In this document: piece by piece, positions 27,026 to 36,683 of the stretch
How positions within the stretch are numbered: the stretch's first letter is position 1
Layout of the letters: every line of letters begins with the position of its first letter
Source: Nostoc edaphicum CCNP1411
GTDB lineage: Bacteria; Cyanobacteriota; Cyanobacteriia; Cyanobacteriales; Nostocaceae
Assembly: GCF_014023275.1 (NCBI RefSeq)
Contig: NZ_CP054698.1
Coordinates: 868,001-932,000, forward strand
Length of the DNA stretch: 64,000 bases
Direction: 5' to 3'
Made by a program: the position numbers and the translations under genes
Notes under the pieces: model-generated
Database searches by the model: none
Told to the model about the DNA's origin: nothing
What the model saw: the letters and a program-made list of their open reading frames with translations, nothing else

Positions 27026-27425
27026 CTTTAAATAATTACTTAGTTGATTAAATAAAATTAATTAACTTCTGGGAAATATCTGTTATTGCTGAGTGAAAAA
27101 ATAAAGAATAGAGATAGAGATAAATCACTGATATTTAGTTATGCTTGTGTACAACTTATACAAAAAATCTCATACATACTAGGAATCAATTATTTTGTTT
27201 TGATTGCTAACCATGTGAACAATAGCTTTGAGCAGCAACCCGGAACATTGCCATAAAATTTAAAAAATATAATCTTTTTTACTTAATACTCAAGTTTAAA
27301 AATAGAAACTTGTCTTTGATTGAGTACTAGTAAATTTGATAACTTTTTTATTAGAAAGATACATCCATGAAATCACTGGAACAGTTAAAATTGAAAAGAA
27401 CTCTAAGCTTGCCGATCCTGTAAGT
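27026..27425. other. AT-rich divergent region before mnmG
   Basis: 400 bp, AT-rich, with no ORF worth calling other than the 5' extension of the mnmG frame (from 27336). No repeat array is seen. Promoters for both flanking genes are expected here, but no clear boxes stand out. Confidence 0.4.
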
Positions 27426-29348
27426 ATGACGATGCACAATTCCGTTGAATTTCAAGACGCTTTTGATGTCATAGTCGTCGGTGCAGGTCACTCCGGTTGC
27501 GAAGCGGCTCTCGCCTCTGCACGCCTCGGTTGTCGTACCCTGCTATTGACGCTCAACTTGGATAAAATCGCTTGGCAACCTTGTAACCCAGCGGTGGGTG
27601 GCCCGGCTAAATCCCAATTGACTCATGAGGTAGATGCACTTGGCGGAGAAATTGGTAAAGTAGCAGACCGCACCTACCTGCAAAAACGTATCCTCAACTC
27701 TTCACGAGGGCCTGCTGTTTGGGCATTACGCGCCCAGACGGACAAGCGCGAATATGCAGCGGTGATGAAAAATATTGTTGAGAACCAAGAAAACTTGACA
27801 ATCCGCGAAAGTATGGCAACTGACTTGGTGCTGGGCGCTAATGGTGAAGTCATCGGCGTTGAAACTTATTTTGGTGTAGGGTTCCAATGTAAAGCAGTTA
27901 TCTTGACAACTGGCACCTTCCTGGGAGGCAAAATTTGGGTTGGTAACAAATCAATGCCAGCTGGGCGGGCTGGAGAATTTGCGGCTGAAGGCTTGACACA
28001 AACCCTAAATCGCCTAGGATTTGAAACCGGCAGACTCAAAACTGGAACTCCAGCACGGGTAGACAAGCGATCGGTGGATTATAGTAAAATGCTCATCCAG
28101 CCAGGAGATGAAGATGTGCGCTGGTTCAGTTTTGACCCAGAAGCGTGGGTAGAACGGGAACAGATGCCTTGCTACATTACCCGCACAACCGCCGAAACCC
28201 ATCGCTTAATTCAGGATAATTTACACCTGTCGCCAGTTTATGGCGGTTGGGTGGAAGCTAAAGGGCCACGCTATTGTCCCAGTATTGAAGATAAAATTGT
28301 GCGCTTTGCTGATAAGGAAAGCCATCAAATCTTTATTGAACCAGAAGGAAGGGATATACCCGAACTTTATATCCAAGGGTTTTCCACAGGATTACCAGAA
28401 AATTTGCAACTACAAATGTTGCGGACTCTCCCCGGTTTGGAAAAATGTGTAATGCTGCGTCCGGCGTATGCTGTGGAATATGACTATTTACCAGCAACTC
28501 AGTGTTACCCCACACTGATGACTAAGAAGATTGCTGGACTGTTTTGTGCTGGGCAGATTAACGGCACCACAGGTTATGAAGAAGCCGCAGCCCAAGGGCT
28601 GGTAGCAGGAATTAACGCAGCTCGGTTTGTTCGCTCTCAAGAAATGATTGTGTTTGCCCGCGAGCAAAGTTACATTGGGACACTACTTGATGACCTGTGT
28701 ACCAAAGACCTGCGGGAACCTTACCGGATGCTTACCAGTAGGTCTGAGTACCGGTTAATATTGCGCTCTGACAATGCCGACCAACGTTTAACACCCTTGG
28801 GAAGAGAAATTGGTTTAATTGACGATCGCCGTTGGGATATATTTACCGAAAAACAGGGTAATATCACCACAGAAAAACAAAGATTGCAAACTACACGAGT
28901 TAAAGAACATGATGAAATTGGAATAGCGATCGCATCTAATACCCAACAATTAATTAAAGGTTCCATTACCCTTAATGACTTGCTGCGCCGTCCGGGATTC
29001 CATTACGTTGACCTCGACAGGTTCGGATTAGGAAACCCCAACCTCAACCGCGCCGAAAAAGAAGGTGCAGAAATTGACATCAAGTATTCTGGCTATCTCG
29101 CTAGGCAACAAAATCAAATTGACCAAATTGCCCGCCAAGCGCACCGCCAGTTACCTGCGGATTTAGATTACACAACAATTGATACTCTTTCTAAAGAGGC
29201 ACGGGAAAAACTGACTCACGTGAAACCACTCACTCTTGGTCAAGCTGCACGTATAGGTGGTGTAAACCCAGCGGATATTAATGCCTTATTATTATATCTA
29301 GAATTGCGTAGAAGCAAGAGCCAGTCAGAGTTTCCAGCCTTAGCTTAA
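27426..29348 (+). CDS. mnmG: tRNA uridine-5-carboxymethylaminomethyl modification enzyme MnmG (GidA)
   Basis: 640 residues from the ATG at 27426. A second ATG two codons on (27432, giving [19 protein letters not shown]) is equally good, and the 30 codons upstream are not family-like. The FAD-binding GxGxxG motif [14 protein letters not shown] is followed by family marks: [33 protein letters not shown] and the C-terminal helical domain with [15 protein letters not shown]. With MnmE the enzyme installs the cmnm5 group on U34 of certain tRNAs, using FAD and methylene-tetrahydrofolate. The length matches E. coli (629). mnmE is not in this window. Confidence 0.97.
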   Translation: MTMHNSVEFQDAFDVIVVGAGHSGCEAALASARLGCRTLLLTLNLDKIAWQPCNPAVGGPAKSQLTHEVDALGGEIGKVADRTYLQKRILNSSRGPAVWALRAQTDKREYAAVMKNIVENQENLTIRESMATDLVLGANGEVIGVETYFGVGFQCKAVILTTGTFLGGKIWVGNKSMPAGRAGEFAAEGLTQTLNRLGFETGRLKTGTPARVDKRSVDYSKMLIQPGDEDVRWFSFDPEAWVEREQMPCYITRTTAETHRLIQDNLHLSPVYGGWVEAKGPRYCPSIEDKIVRFADKESHQIFIEPEGRDIPELYIQGFSTGLPENLQLQMLRTLPGLEKCVMLRPAYAVEYDYLPATQCYPTLMTKKIAGLFCAGQINGTTGYEEAAAQGLVAGINAARFVRSQEMIVFAREQSYIGTLLDDLCTKDLREPYRMLTSRSEYRLILRSDNADQRLTPLGREIGLIDDRRWDIFTEKQGNITTEKQRLQTTRVKEHDEIGIAIASNTQQLIKGSITLNDLLRRPGFHYVDLDRFGLGNPNLNRAEKEGAEIDIKYSGYLARQQNQIDQIARQAHRQLPADLDYTTIDTLSKEAREKLTHVKPLTLGQAARIGGVNPADINALLLYLELRRSKSQSEFPALA

Positions 29349-29383
29349 CACCAAGCTCATAAAGACTGAGTATAGTAGTAAGC

Positions 29384-29555
29384 GAGGGGATTGGTATGAT
29401 AGATGACATAACTATTAGTAGTGCCATCATCAACAATCCCCAGATGAAAGTTGACTTTAATACCAACACTCGATCAACTCGTCTCAATAGGACGAGATTG
29501 GATGTTTCATTAATAATCATAATTTCCAGGCAGTAGGGGCGGCGTTTCCCCGTCC
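29384..29555. ncRNA. Hairpin-dense intergenic element, candidate structured RNA
   Basis: Between mnmG and the next gene several stems follow one another: GGGGATTG (29386-29393) with CAATCCCC (29434-29441) and an inner ATGAT/ATCAT stem; GTTGA (29450-29454) with TCAAC (29474-29478); CTCGT (29478-29482) with ACGAG (29492-29496); and GGGG/CCCC near 29537-29552. No T-run is present. It may be a structured leader of the downstream gene or a small RNA. The role is unknown. Confidence 0.3.
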
Positions 29556-29576
29556 TAGCAACAACCCAGAACGTCT

Positions 29577-30917
29577 ATGTTAAAAGAAGCCAGCACCCGT
29601 CTCATAGTACCAGAACCATCAGAAGACTTAATCGCCAACGAGCCTTGGTCGATAGAAAACTATGCTGATGGCTTAATGGATGAACTCTTTGCCGATATCG
29701 ACTACATTCTGGATGTTAGTGATAATCTGCCTTCTCAAACTGTTAGGCAGAATAAATCGAGCCAGTCTTTTGCTAAGGTTTCTTCCCAATCGCCTACAGA
29801 ATACGTGCCTCTGCAAACAGTTACCATACCGCAGATTATTTTACCCAACACACTGAACCAAACAGTGCAGTCAGCTGCTCAAGATAAGCACAAGCACTTG
29901 AGTACTGTTGTGTTTGACAGCGCCACTGTTAAATCAGTTAGTAGAAAGCGTCAGAAAACTAGTCCTGCTTTGGGCAAACTGCTGATTGTCGGAACAACTT
30001 TAGGCGTGGCGATCGCTAGTATGATCTACCTGGTGCAGTCTGGAGTCGTATATCTTTTAAATAGCAAATTGCCTGAGTCAGCGCTTTTAGTGCAGCAACC
30101 ACAATCGCAGTTGCCCGTCAAAACAGAAATTGAGGCAGAGTTAGTTGACTACATGCTGGGAGCGCTGGCAGTTATAGATAAGCAAGAAGCCAAAAGCAAT
30201 CAAAAATCTGTCAGTACGGGATTCTCCACTCAGGCAAATACTAACCAAATAGCCCTTGGTAACGGGCAAGCATCTGGTAATCTACCACCACTTCCACTTC
30301 TAGCTAACAATACACCACCAGCCCCTAACCGTTCTGGAAACGTTGTTGAGCGCATCTACGTTCCCGTTTATCAAGCGCCGTCGCCAATGCGCTATGCCCT
30401 CCCAGCGATTCCTGGGACTCCTACACTTTTACCAAAAGTTGCCAGTGCGTTACAGGCTTCTCAACCTAATGTGGTGAAAAATGCTTTGAATACAGTGCGA
30501 CAAGCTAGCAAGCCTGTAAGCGTTAATATGTTAGCTGCTGCTGTACGAGCCGAACTTAAACCTGTGGCTGGGAAAACTGCACCCATTACCGTGCGGCAAA
30601 CACCCAAGCCTCTACCTGCATTACCAGTAGTTCCATTGCGTGCAGCCCTCGCCCCAGATTCAGAACCAACTATTACCCAGGAACAAGTATATCCGGCAAC
30701 TGCGATCGCACAGGCTCCCACCAATACTTTAGAAGGATTGCTAGAGTTGGGCAATAAATCCGCCGCTTTGTTTAAAATCGATGGCGTGACTCGCCGCATC
30801 AATATGGGTGAAAGTATCGGCTCAAGCGGTTGGACATTAGTAGATGTTAGTAATGGCGAAGCTGTTATCCGGCGTAATGGCGAGGTGCGATCAATTTATG
30901 CAGGTCAGAAATTGTAA
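29577..30917 (+). CDS. Single-pass membrane protein with GspC/PilP-like C-terminal domain
   Basis: 446 residues. The N-terminal 125 residues are acidic and cytosolic, one membrane segment lies at about 135-160 (LLIVGTTLGVAIASMIYLV), and a Pro-, Ala- and Gln-rich low-complexity region (about 190-375) leads to a compact C-terminal domain (about 385-446) with 'LLELGNKSAALFKIDGVTRR', MGESIG and GWTLVDV. That last domain resembles the HR/PilP-type beta domain of type II secretion GspC and type IV pilus PilP. In that reading the protein spans the plasma membrane with a long periplasmic stalk. The resemblance is by eye. No pilus genes adjoin. Confidence 0.65.
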   Translation: MLKEASTRLIVPEPSEDLIANEPWSIENYADGLMDELFADIDYILDVSDNLPSQTVRQNKSSQSFAKVSSQSPTEYVPLQTVTIPQIILPNTLNQTVQSAAQDKHKHLSTVVFDSATVKSVSRKRQKTSPALGKLLIVGTTLGVAIASMIYLVQSGVVYLLNSKLPESALLVQQPQSQLPVKTEIEAELVDYMLGALAVIDKQEAKSNQKSVSTGFSTQANTNQIALGNGQASGNLPPLPLLANNTPPAPNRSGNVVERIYVPVYQAPSPMRYALPAIPGTPTLLPKVASALQASQPNVVKNALNTVRQASKPVSVNMLAAAVRAELKPVAGKTAPITVRQTPKPLPALPVVPLRAALAPDSEPTITQEQVYPATAIAQAPTNTLEGLLELGNKSAALFKIDGVTRRINMGESIGSSGWTLVDVSNGEAVIRRNGEVRSIYAGQKL

Positions 30918-30966
30918 AAGTTATTCTGTCAGCAACTCTTCCACGCACCAAACACCGGACTCTCTA

Positions 30967-32535
30967 TTAGCTTCTGACTGGTGGGTTAATTTCAAAGTGA
31001 ATATGATGATCGTGACCAATCATCTGGGTACAAAGCCCCTCTTGAATTAGCTTTTTATCGTTGAAGAAAACTGCCCCCGCCTTTACCAACTTTTGCTTAC
31101 GAATAGACTTGAGAATAGCTCGCGTAGCATCTTGATCATATTCAGAACTCGACCAAAAAATGCCGCCAAAAGCCCCATTATTTTTGGGTAAGTAAACATC
31201 GCACATCATGCCAGTTTCATGCCCTTGATGGTCGGGAGTATCACCTCCATGAGGCAGACTAACATCGTTAATTGCAAAGAAAGCAGCTTTGGGATGAGTA
31301 TTGCGATAACTATTTTGATAGTCTTGGGCAATTTCTTTGACCACATCAGCTAACCAGTGTGTTCCAAAATCGTGGTTATCTTGGGTGTCTTCCAGTTCAC
31401 CGTTTACAAAACCATTATTAGTGTCGCTTTTTGGCATCAACTCCCACCGTGGCGCGTTAGCTGCTTGCAACCATCGATGAGTTATGCCACCAACATCAAC
31501 TCGACCATCACCTTTAAGAGTACTGCGACCAGCAATAATTGATTGAAATAATTTGATTGCGTCAAATAGTCCTCTGTCTCTGTCTGCACTGTTAGGATCA
31601 CCGACCCATTCGTAGCCTAGCTCATACAATCGCGCCTTAATAGCCTTAACATCATCATCTTTATTGACTCCGCCAATTCCTACACTACCACTGAGTTTAA
31701 TTACCTTCGCTCCTGGTAAACTAGATGCTGTAGGTTGTTGAGTGTTCTCATCGTCCTTGTGATCGAAAGGAACGATAGCTTTAATTTTAATCTCTAGAGT
31801 TTGATCCTCAACAGCAATTATCATAGTGCGATCGCCTTCTTGTTTAAAGACTAAATCGAATTGCCATTTACCATCCTGACTAATTGCTACACTTGGGGCT
31901 GGAAATCTGTTATCGATCATCACCGATAAAATTTTGCCCCTGTCAGCTAAACGCGCTATACCTTCAACCCGGAAACTTTGTCCTACTTCCACTTCTTGAG
32001 GGGCACGAATTAGCTGTAGTTTTTCTACTGGGGAAATAACAACTACACCTGCATTAGCCAATAAATTCTGCGCCTCTGGAAGCAGATTTACAACTTTATT
32101 AACATAGTTAGGATCAGCTGAATAGCCTTTACCCTTGAGAAAACCAAGGAAGTTTTCTGGTGTATTGGTGTAATCTTCTAAGCCTTTATAGGGAGTGCGG
32201 GTTAAAAACTTCCAATAACCAACAATAAATGCATCAATATCTTGGAACTTACAAAATTCTACTTCTTCTAGCTCAGAAGGAACTTTGATTTTTAACGGTT
32301 CAGCAAAACCTTTCATGTCAGGATCTCGCCATTTTAATCCGGCAAAATTGTTAGCATTGACAGCAAGATCACTTTGACCTCTAGAAGATTCTAGTAACCA
32401 TTGAGCTAGGGTAACTTCTTTAAGAATTTGTCGATTTATATCGGTAACTTTTGCATTTTCAATGCCAACTTGTGTAAATACTGTTGCTAAATCTTGATTA
32501 AAATAGGTTTTGATTAAATCATCTAGTAATGACAT
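30967..32535 (-). CDS. Multi-domain peptidoglycan hydrolase: glucosaminidase, PG-binding, MepA-like endopeptidase
   Basis: 522 residues. The N-terminal glucosaminidase (GH73-like, about 30-165) has the catalytic Glu in LLESSRGQSDLA and NNFAGLKWR. A beta-rich linker (about 175-260) follows, then a PG-binding helical domain (about 285-365, DDVKAIKARLYELGYEW). The C-terminal part (about 385-522) has HETGMMCDVYLP and GHDHHIHFEI, zinc motifs like those of the MepA/M74 and M15 endopeptidases. There is no signal peptide or membrane segment: the chain starts MSLLDDLIKTYFNQ. The gene lies upstream of no secretion gene, and a second signal-less amidase is encoded 605 bp upstream on the same strand. How these proteins reach peptidoglycan is open. 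They may be released by lysis or delivered by a contractile device. Confidence 0.8.
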   Translation of the reverse strand: MSLLDDLIKTYFNQDLATVFTQVGIENAKVTDINRQILKEVTLAQWLLESSRGQSDLAVNANNFAGLKWRDPDMKGFAEPLKIKVPSELEEVEFCKFQDIDAFIVGYWKFLTRTPYKGLEDYTNTPENFLGFLKGKGYSADPNYVNKVVNLLPEAQNLLANAGVVVISPVEKLQLIRAPQEVEVGQSFRVEGIARLADRGKILSVMIDNRFPAPSVAISQDGKWQFDLVFKQEGDRTMIIAVEDQTLEIKIKAIVPFDHKDDENTQQPTASSLPGAKVIKLSGSVGIGGVNKDDDVKAIKARLYELGYEWVGDPNSADRDRGLFDAIKLFQSIIAGRSTLKGDGRVDVGGITHRWLQAANAPRWELMPKSDTNNGFVNGELEDTQDNHDFGTHWLADVVKEIAQDYQNSYRNTHPKAAFFAINDVSLPHGGDTPDHQGHETGMMCDVYLPKNNGAFGGIFWSSSEYDQDATRAILKSIRKQKLVKAGAVFFNDKKLIQEGLCTQMIGHDHHIHFEINPPVRS

Positions 32536-32682
32536 AGATTTGTCTCCTTAAAAAGTATTTGTAAATCCTCAACTTCTCTAAGAAGATGTTTTAAAAGTCC
32601 TCTTGTCAATATCAAAACCTTTAGATCCCCCTAAATCCCCCGATAAATTGGGGGACTTTAATTCCGGTTCCCCCCTTTCTAA

Positions 32683-32838
32683 GCTACTGTGTATACACAA
32701 GTCTGAAATAGCTGATTAACCAAGGTTTTACCCCACCCTAACCCTCCCCTTGCAAAGGGGAGGGAACTAGATTTTCTATTTCCCCCCTTGCCAAGGGGGG
32801 ATTAAGGGGGGTAATTCGACTTGTGTATACACGGTAGC
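32683..32838. repeat. Inverted repeat with GTGTATACAC core
   Basis: GCTACTGTGTATACACAAGTC (21 bp) at 32683-32703 is the reverse complement, with one mismatch, of 32818-32838. Each arm contains the perfect palindrome GTGTATACAC. Between them lie GC-rich repeats CCCTCCCCTTGCAAAGGGG and CCCCCCTTGCCAAGGGGGG. A related GTGTACAC copy occurs at about 47605-47650. Confidence 0.75.
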
Positions 32839-32910
32839 CTTTCTAAGGGGGGTTAGGGGGGATCTAAAAGTGCCTAAATTCACAGCGCAACACTTTTCAA
32901 ACATCCTCTA

Positions 32911-33088
32911 AGCTCGACTTTATCCAAAATTAAAAACTTGGTTCTCTTGATACGGCAAAACTCTAGCTTTTTGGCAAAAACTTTTTCCATGTCACTGATT
33001 ATCGGTGAAATCGAAAAAGTAAAATTACTGTCCCACAAAGCTTTTAGTGTAAGATTGAGCGTTGCAAAAAAATGGATAAAGTCGAGCT
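32911..33088. mobile_element. MITE-like element with 16-bp terminal inverted repeats
   Basis: AGCTCGACTTTATCCA at 32911-32926 is the exact reverse complement of 33073-33088. The 146 bp between are non-coding and AT-rich. Size and perfect ends fit a miniature inverted-repeat element. I see no clear target-site duplication. Confidence 0.5.
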
Positions 33089-33140
33089 AAGAAGTCAGGG
33101 AACTGTTCTAGGTGTTAACGAATGATCTAGATATAATTAG

Positions 33141-33905
33141 TTAATCTTTTTCTATAACTTTACTATATCCGGCAAAAACAAAATGTTCATCTCTGTTTCC
33201 TTTACTTTTATCAGGCAATTTAACCCAATAATGGTTTTCCTCAAAACGGACATCTAAAATTGGGTAACTTCCTGGTTCAATATCAAATACAGAATCTTTT
33301 GGCAGTTCTGATGCCTGTTCTGTGGAAGGTTTTAAAACAGTTTTTGTTGTGATTTCCAGAACGTATTTTTTATCAGATTTGAGTTCATCATCATCTGAGT
33401 CACCAATTAATCCATCTTTAATTGCCTCTGCCATTTTTTCAGCATCAAAGCGATCCATATCTACTTTGGCATCACAAAAACAACATTCAATCAAAATAGC
33501 TGGCATTTGTGTATTCTTCAGAACAAAAAAACCTGCATTTTTAACTTTTCTATCATTAAATCCAAGTTTAAGAATCTCTTTTAAAACTGATTGAGCAATA
33601 CCTTTTGATGTATTACTAGTGGCGAAAATTTCTGTACCATTGACTTTAGTGTTGAATTTATTAAAGTGAATCGATACAAAGACGTTAACGTTATTATTAT
33701 TCGCTTTATTGACTCGCTGCCTAAGAGAATCATTTACACTACTAGCGCTTGTAGGAGTGCAATCAATAACGGTATGACCTGCTGCTTTGAGTTTTTGGAT
33801 CAGTAGTGTCCCAACTGCTTTAGTTAAAGCATCTTCTTGTTTGATGCCTGTTGCTCCTGTATCGTGAGGAGGGCAATTATGTCCGATGTCAATACCAAAT
33901 TTCAT
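33141..33905 (-). CDS. N-acetylmuramoyl-L-alanine amidase (Amidase_3) without signal peptide
   Basis: 254 residues from the ATG at 33905. The frame extends 12 codons more, but an AAGGA stands 11 nt before this ATG and the protein then begins MKFGIDIGHNCPPHDTGA, the first zinc-His motif of Amidase_3. Further marks are VNVFVSIHFNKF (second zinc His) and AILIECCFCD with the catalytic Glu. A C-terminal beta domain (about 175-250) of SH3-like appearance may bind the wall. There is no signal peptide, as with the hydrolase downstream. Catalytic reaction: cleavage between MurNAc and L-Ala of peptidoglycan. Family sure, delivery unknown. Confidence 0.88.
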   Translation of the reverse strand: MKFGIDIGHNCPPHDTGATGIKQEDALTKAVGTLLIQKLKAAGHTVIDCTPTSASSVNDSLRQRVNKANNNNVNVFVSIHFNKFNTKVNGTEIFATSNTSKGIAQSVLKEILKLGFNDRKVKNAGFFVLKNTQMPAILIECCFCDAKVDMDRFDAEKMAEAIKDGLIGDSDDDELKSDKKYVLEITTKTVLKPSTEQASELPKDSVFDIEPGSYPILDVRFEENHYWVKLPDKSKGNRDEHFVFAGYSKVIEKD

Positions 33906-34329
33906 AGGGTTGATTTCCTTGAGAGGTATAAATGATTTCACTACACTGTATTAACCCAAATGCGATCGCACTGTCAGCCCCTAGCTGTCTTACTGGTATA
34001 CAATAACGAAGTTGAAAGCTTAAAACTTACCATAATCGTTAAGGGATAAACACAAATATACTGCTTAGACAGTCAGGCTGTCAGTGAGAACACGTGAGTA
34101 GAGAACGCAAACAATAGCCGAAAAGCAGGGTATTAACCCAGAGCGCGTATAATTTTGCGTAAGTCCTACAGTATGGACTGTAAAGAAGTCTAAATATATA
34201 AACAAGTTTGACCAGATAGATTCCTGATGAGAGGGGAAAAATCTTTCTTTGATCAATAAAAGATAATAGAGTTGTCGGGAAATAAAAGATGAGTGAGACA
34301 ATGCTGGTCTGTCTGCAATTTGGCTTTTC
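33906..34329. other. Intergenic region next to an IS remnant
   Basis: 424 bp with no gene I can support. An ORF of 78 residues on the minus strand here shows no family features. TTTTGCGTAAGTCCTA at about 34152-34167 resembles sequence seen near ends of cyanobacterial insertion sequences, so part of this stretch may be decayed IS DNA. Confidence 0.4.
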
Positions 34330-34683
34330 TTAAGCAGCAGTCAAGTAGAAGTTCCATAATCCTGCTGCGGTCAGCATCAAGCGGTCATCAAAGTTTTCAA
34401 TTCGATTGCGATAAATCACGCTGACGGCATTGTAGCGCTTCACACCAGCAAAGGCATTTTCGCAAACTACACGAGATTGACTCAATTGGCGATTCTCTGC
34501 TTTTTGAAGATCACTTAACTCGCCCCCTTTGGGCTTTTTGTGTGGGAGGCGGAGATTGTCATACTGCTTTTGTATGCCCTGAAAACCAGAGTCTACCTCA
34601 ATTGGAATTTCATCAGGTACACTGCCTGCAATGTCATCTTCGTCATGAAAGCGTTTGTCGTGTAATTTGCCTTCTCGCGCCAA
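34330..34683 (-). pseudogene. IS5-type transposase, C-terminal remnant
   Basis: The 117 residues match only the C-terminal third of an IS5-family DDE transposase: IEVDSGFQGI holds the second catalytic Asp, and ENAFAGVKRYNAVSVIYRNR holds the catalytic Glu and the YREK-like region, ending NFYLTAA. The first catalytic Asp and N-terminal half are missing. The 5' end is joined directly to the truncated hypothetical gene (34593-35285), with the junction near 34675-34690. It is therefore an insertion remnant that has lost its left part. Confidence 0.85.
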
Positions 34684-35285
34684 GCTTTCACCGTTTCTTT
34701 GCCAATTTCGCTGTCAACAGTTTGGCCTCCTTCCAAGACTAGTCTGATGTCTAAGTTCTCATCTGGAGCATTTTTTAAAGCAGTGGCTAATTCTTGACTG
34801 ACAGCAAACGTGCCGGTTGACCCGTCTAATTGAAAAACTTTTTCCCTGACCTTGAGCAAAAGTTTATCAACTTTTTTAGTAGTGGCAAACCTAAGATAGT
34901 CAGTTCTGGGATAAACATGACCTGCGGTGTAAAAATAAGAACTGGCTTGACCCGAATTTACTGTTATCAGTACTCGAATGCTCGAAGGAGTCCACAAACT
35001 AATAACTTGCTTTGAACCTTCACGGTATAAATAGCCACCTAATGAGTTGCGGTCGAAAACCCCAAGAAACTCTCCTTCAAAAGGGTCAACGATTCTCACG
35101 GGTTTCGACCAAGGCACATTCATATCAGGGGACAGTCCTGCTGATTTGACTACTGGCAAATCGCTTGATGCTTGGGCAAGGTTAGCTACTTCTTGAACAG
35201 TGAAAGCAGTACAAAGTTCAGGGGAAAGTACAGCCAAGCTAGCCCCAAAAAGCAGAACTGAAATCGTTTGCGGTAACTTCATCAT
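34593..35285 (-). CDS. Exported protein of unknown function, 3' end replaced by IS remnant
   Basis: 230 residues as read. A signal peptide (MKLPQTISVLLFGASLAVLS) precedes a beta-rich domain with VDPFEGEFLGVFD, SIRVLITVNSGQ and LDGSTGTFAVSQELA. I recognise no family. The last 30 or so codons lie in the transposase remnant in another frame, so the natural C-terminus (after about residue 200, ETVKAW) has been lost or replaced by a chance tail. The core domain seems complete, so the product could still be functional. The ATG at 35285 is preceded by one at 35282. Confidence 0.65.
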   Translation of the reverse strand: MMKLPQTISVLLFGASLAVLSPELCTAFTVQEVANLAQASSDLPVVKSAGLSPDMNVPWSKPVRIVDPFEGEFLGVFDRNSLGGYLYREGSKQVISLWTPSSIRVLITVNSGQASSYFYTAGHVYPRTDYLRFATTKKVDKLLLKVREKVFQLDGSTGTFAVSQELATALKNAPDENLDIRLVLEGGQTVDSEIGKETVKAWREKANYTTNAFMTKMTLQAVYLMKFQLR

Positions 35286-35312
35286 AAGTCAGGAGTAATC
35301 CTCAACTAGTTC

Positions 35313-36683
35313 TTACTGCAAAACCGTTTGCCTCACTTCAACCGGTTCACCCGTCAAGCTAAAAGGGCGAACTTCGGTAATTTTTACCTTTACCAACTGC
35401 CCTTTGAGTTCTTGGATATTGCCATTAAAAAAGGTCAAACGATTACCGCCAGTGCGTCCCATCACCTGAGTTTGATCTTTAGGATTTTGGTCTTCTACTA
35501 AAACTTCTTCAATGCGTCCAAAGTAACGTTGCGATCGCTCTGCTACTTTCAAGTTTCCCAGATGATTGAGCCGTTGCAGGCGATCGCTTTTAATTTCTTC
35601 ACTCAGTTGATTATCCCACAACGCGGCTGGTGTCCCTGGACGCGGCGAATATGCTGCTGTATTCAACATATCAAAGCCAATATCTTCTACCAGTTTCAGG
35701 GTATTTTCAAACTGTGCTTCTGTTTCCCCAGGAAAACCGACTATTACATCGGCACTAATGGAGGCATCTGGCATATATCGGCGAATGGTATCGATAATCC
35801 GACGATATTTCTCATGGGTATAACCCCGCGACATTGCCTTTAAAAGTTCATTATCCCCAGATTGAAAGGGAATATGAAAGTGTTCGCACACTTTGGGCAA
35901 CTCGGCACAAGCTTGAATTAATCTCTCAGTAAAATAACGGGGGTGACTAGTAGCAAATCTTAGCCTTTCGATCCCCGGCACATCATGGACATAATACAGC
36001 AAATCTGTAAAATTGTTCAAATGCCGACCTTCTGGTGTGACTCCAGGTAAATCTCTGCCGTAAGCATCAATATTTTGACCGAGTAGAGTAATTTCTTTGT
36101 AACCTTGCCGTCCTAATTCTTCCATTTCAGCCCGGATAGCTGACGGCGTGCGAGATTGTTCGACACCGCGCACATTGGGAACTACGCAATAGGTGCAGCG
36201 TTCGTTACAACCGTAAATCACATTCACCCAAGCTGTCACTGTACTATCCCGTCGCGGCTGGGTAATATCTTCAATAATGTGAACTGCTTCGGTTGCTACA
36301 ACTTGGTTGCCCTCAAATACCGACTCCAACAAATCTTTCAGGCGGTTGGCGTGTTGTGGCCCCATTACCAAATCTAATTCTGGCACTCGCCGTAACAGTG
36401 CTTCTCCTTCTTGCTGGGCAACACAACCAGCAACAATCAGGGTTAAATCAGGCTGGTCATGTTTGCGCTTCGCTTGTCTGCCGAGGTAGGAATATACTTT
36501 TTGTTCAGCATTATCCCGAATTGTACAGGTATTGTAGAGAATCACATCTGCATTATTCGGATCTTGGCACCACTCAAAGCCCATGTCTTCCAAAACGCCA
36601 GCCATGCGCTCTGAGTCAGCTTTATTCATCTGACAACCGAAAGTAGTAATGTGGTATTGGCGTTTAGAAGTGGTCATGGGCAA
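35313..36683 (-). CDS. miaB: tRNA-2-methylthio-N6-dimethylallyladenosine synthase MiaB
   Basis: 456 residues. The N-terminal UPF0004 domain has the three cluster cysteines ([33 protein letters not shown]). The radical SAM core has [12 protein letters not shown] (CxxxCxxC), and a TRAM domain closes the chain (about 385-450, [10 protein letters not shown]). The enzyme adds the methylthio group at C2 of i6A37 in tRNAs reading UNN codons, using two 4Fe-4S clusters and SAM. MiaB rather than MtaB or RimO is supported by the [12 protein letters not shown] and NIDAYG segments. The gene stands alone. Confidence 0.96.
   Translation of the reverse strand: MPMTTSKRQYHITTFGCQMNKADSERMAGVLEDMGFEWCQDPNNADVILYNTCTIRDNAEQKVYSYLGRQAKRKHDQPDLTLIVAGCVAQQEGEALLRRVPELDLVMGPQHANRLKDLLESVFEGNQVVATEAVHIIEDITQPRRDSTVTAWVNVIYGCNERCTYCVVPNVRGVEQSRTPSAIRAEMEELGRQGYKEITLLGQNIDAYGRDLPGVTPEGRHLNNFTDLLYYVHDVPGIERLRFATSHPRYFTERLIQACAELPKVCEHFHIPFQSGDNELLKAMSRGYTHEKYRRIIDTIRRYMPDASISADVIVGFPGETEAQFENTLKLVEDIGFDMLNTAAYSPRPGTPAALWDNQLSEEIKSDRLQRLNHLGNLKVAERSQRYFGRIEEVLVEDQNPKDQTQVMGRTGGNRLTFFNGNIQELKGQLVKVKITEVRPFSLTGEPVEVRQTVLQ

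Larger units (their letters stand above)
32536..33140. other. Repeat-filled intergenic region
   Basis: 605 bp without a gene. It contains nested palindromes: CCCCCTAAATCCCCC and GGGGGGTTAGGGGGG outer runs, a 21-bp inverted repeat (32683-32703 with 32818-32838) and, separately, a 16-bp inverted repeat (32911-32926 with 33073-33088). Both elements are listed below. Confidence 0.75.

Noticed and set aside
34065..34301. 78-residue minus-strand ORF beside the IS remnant
   Set aside because: No recognisable domain, weak start context, and it lies in probably decayed IS DNA.
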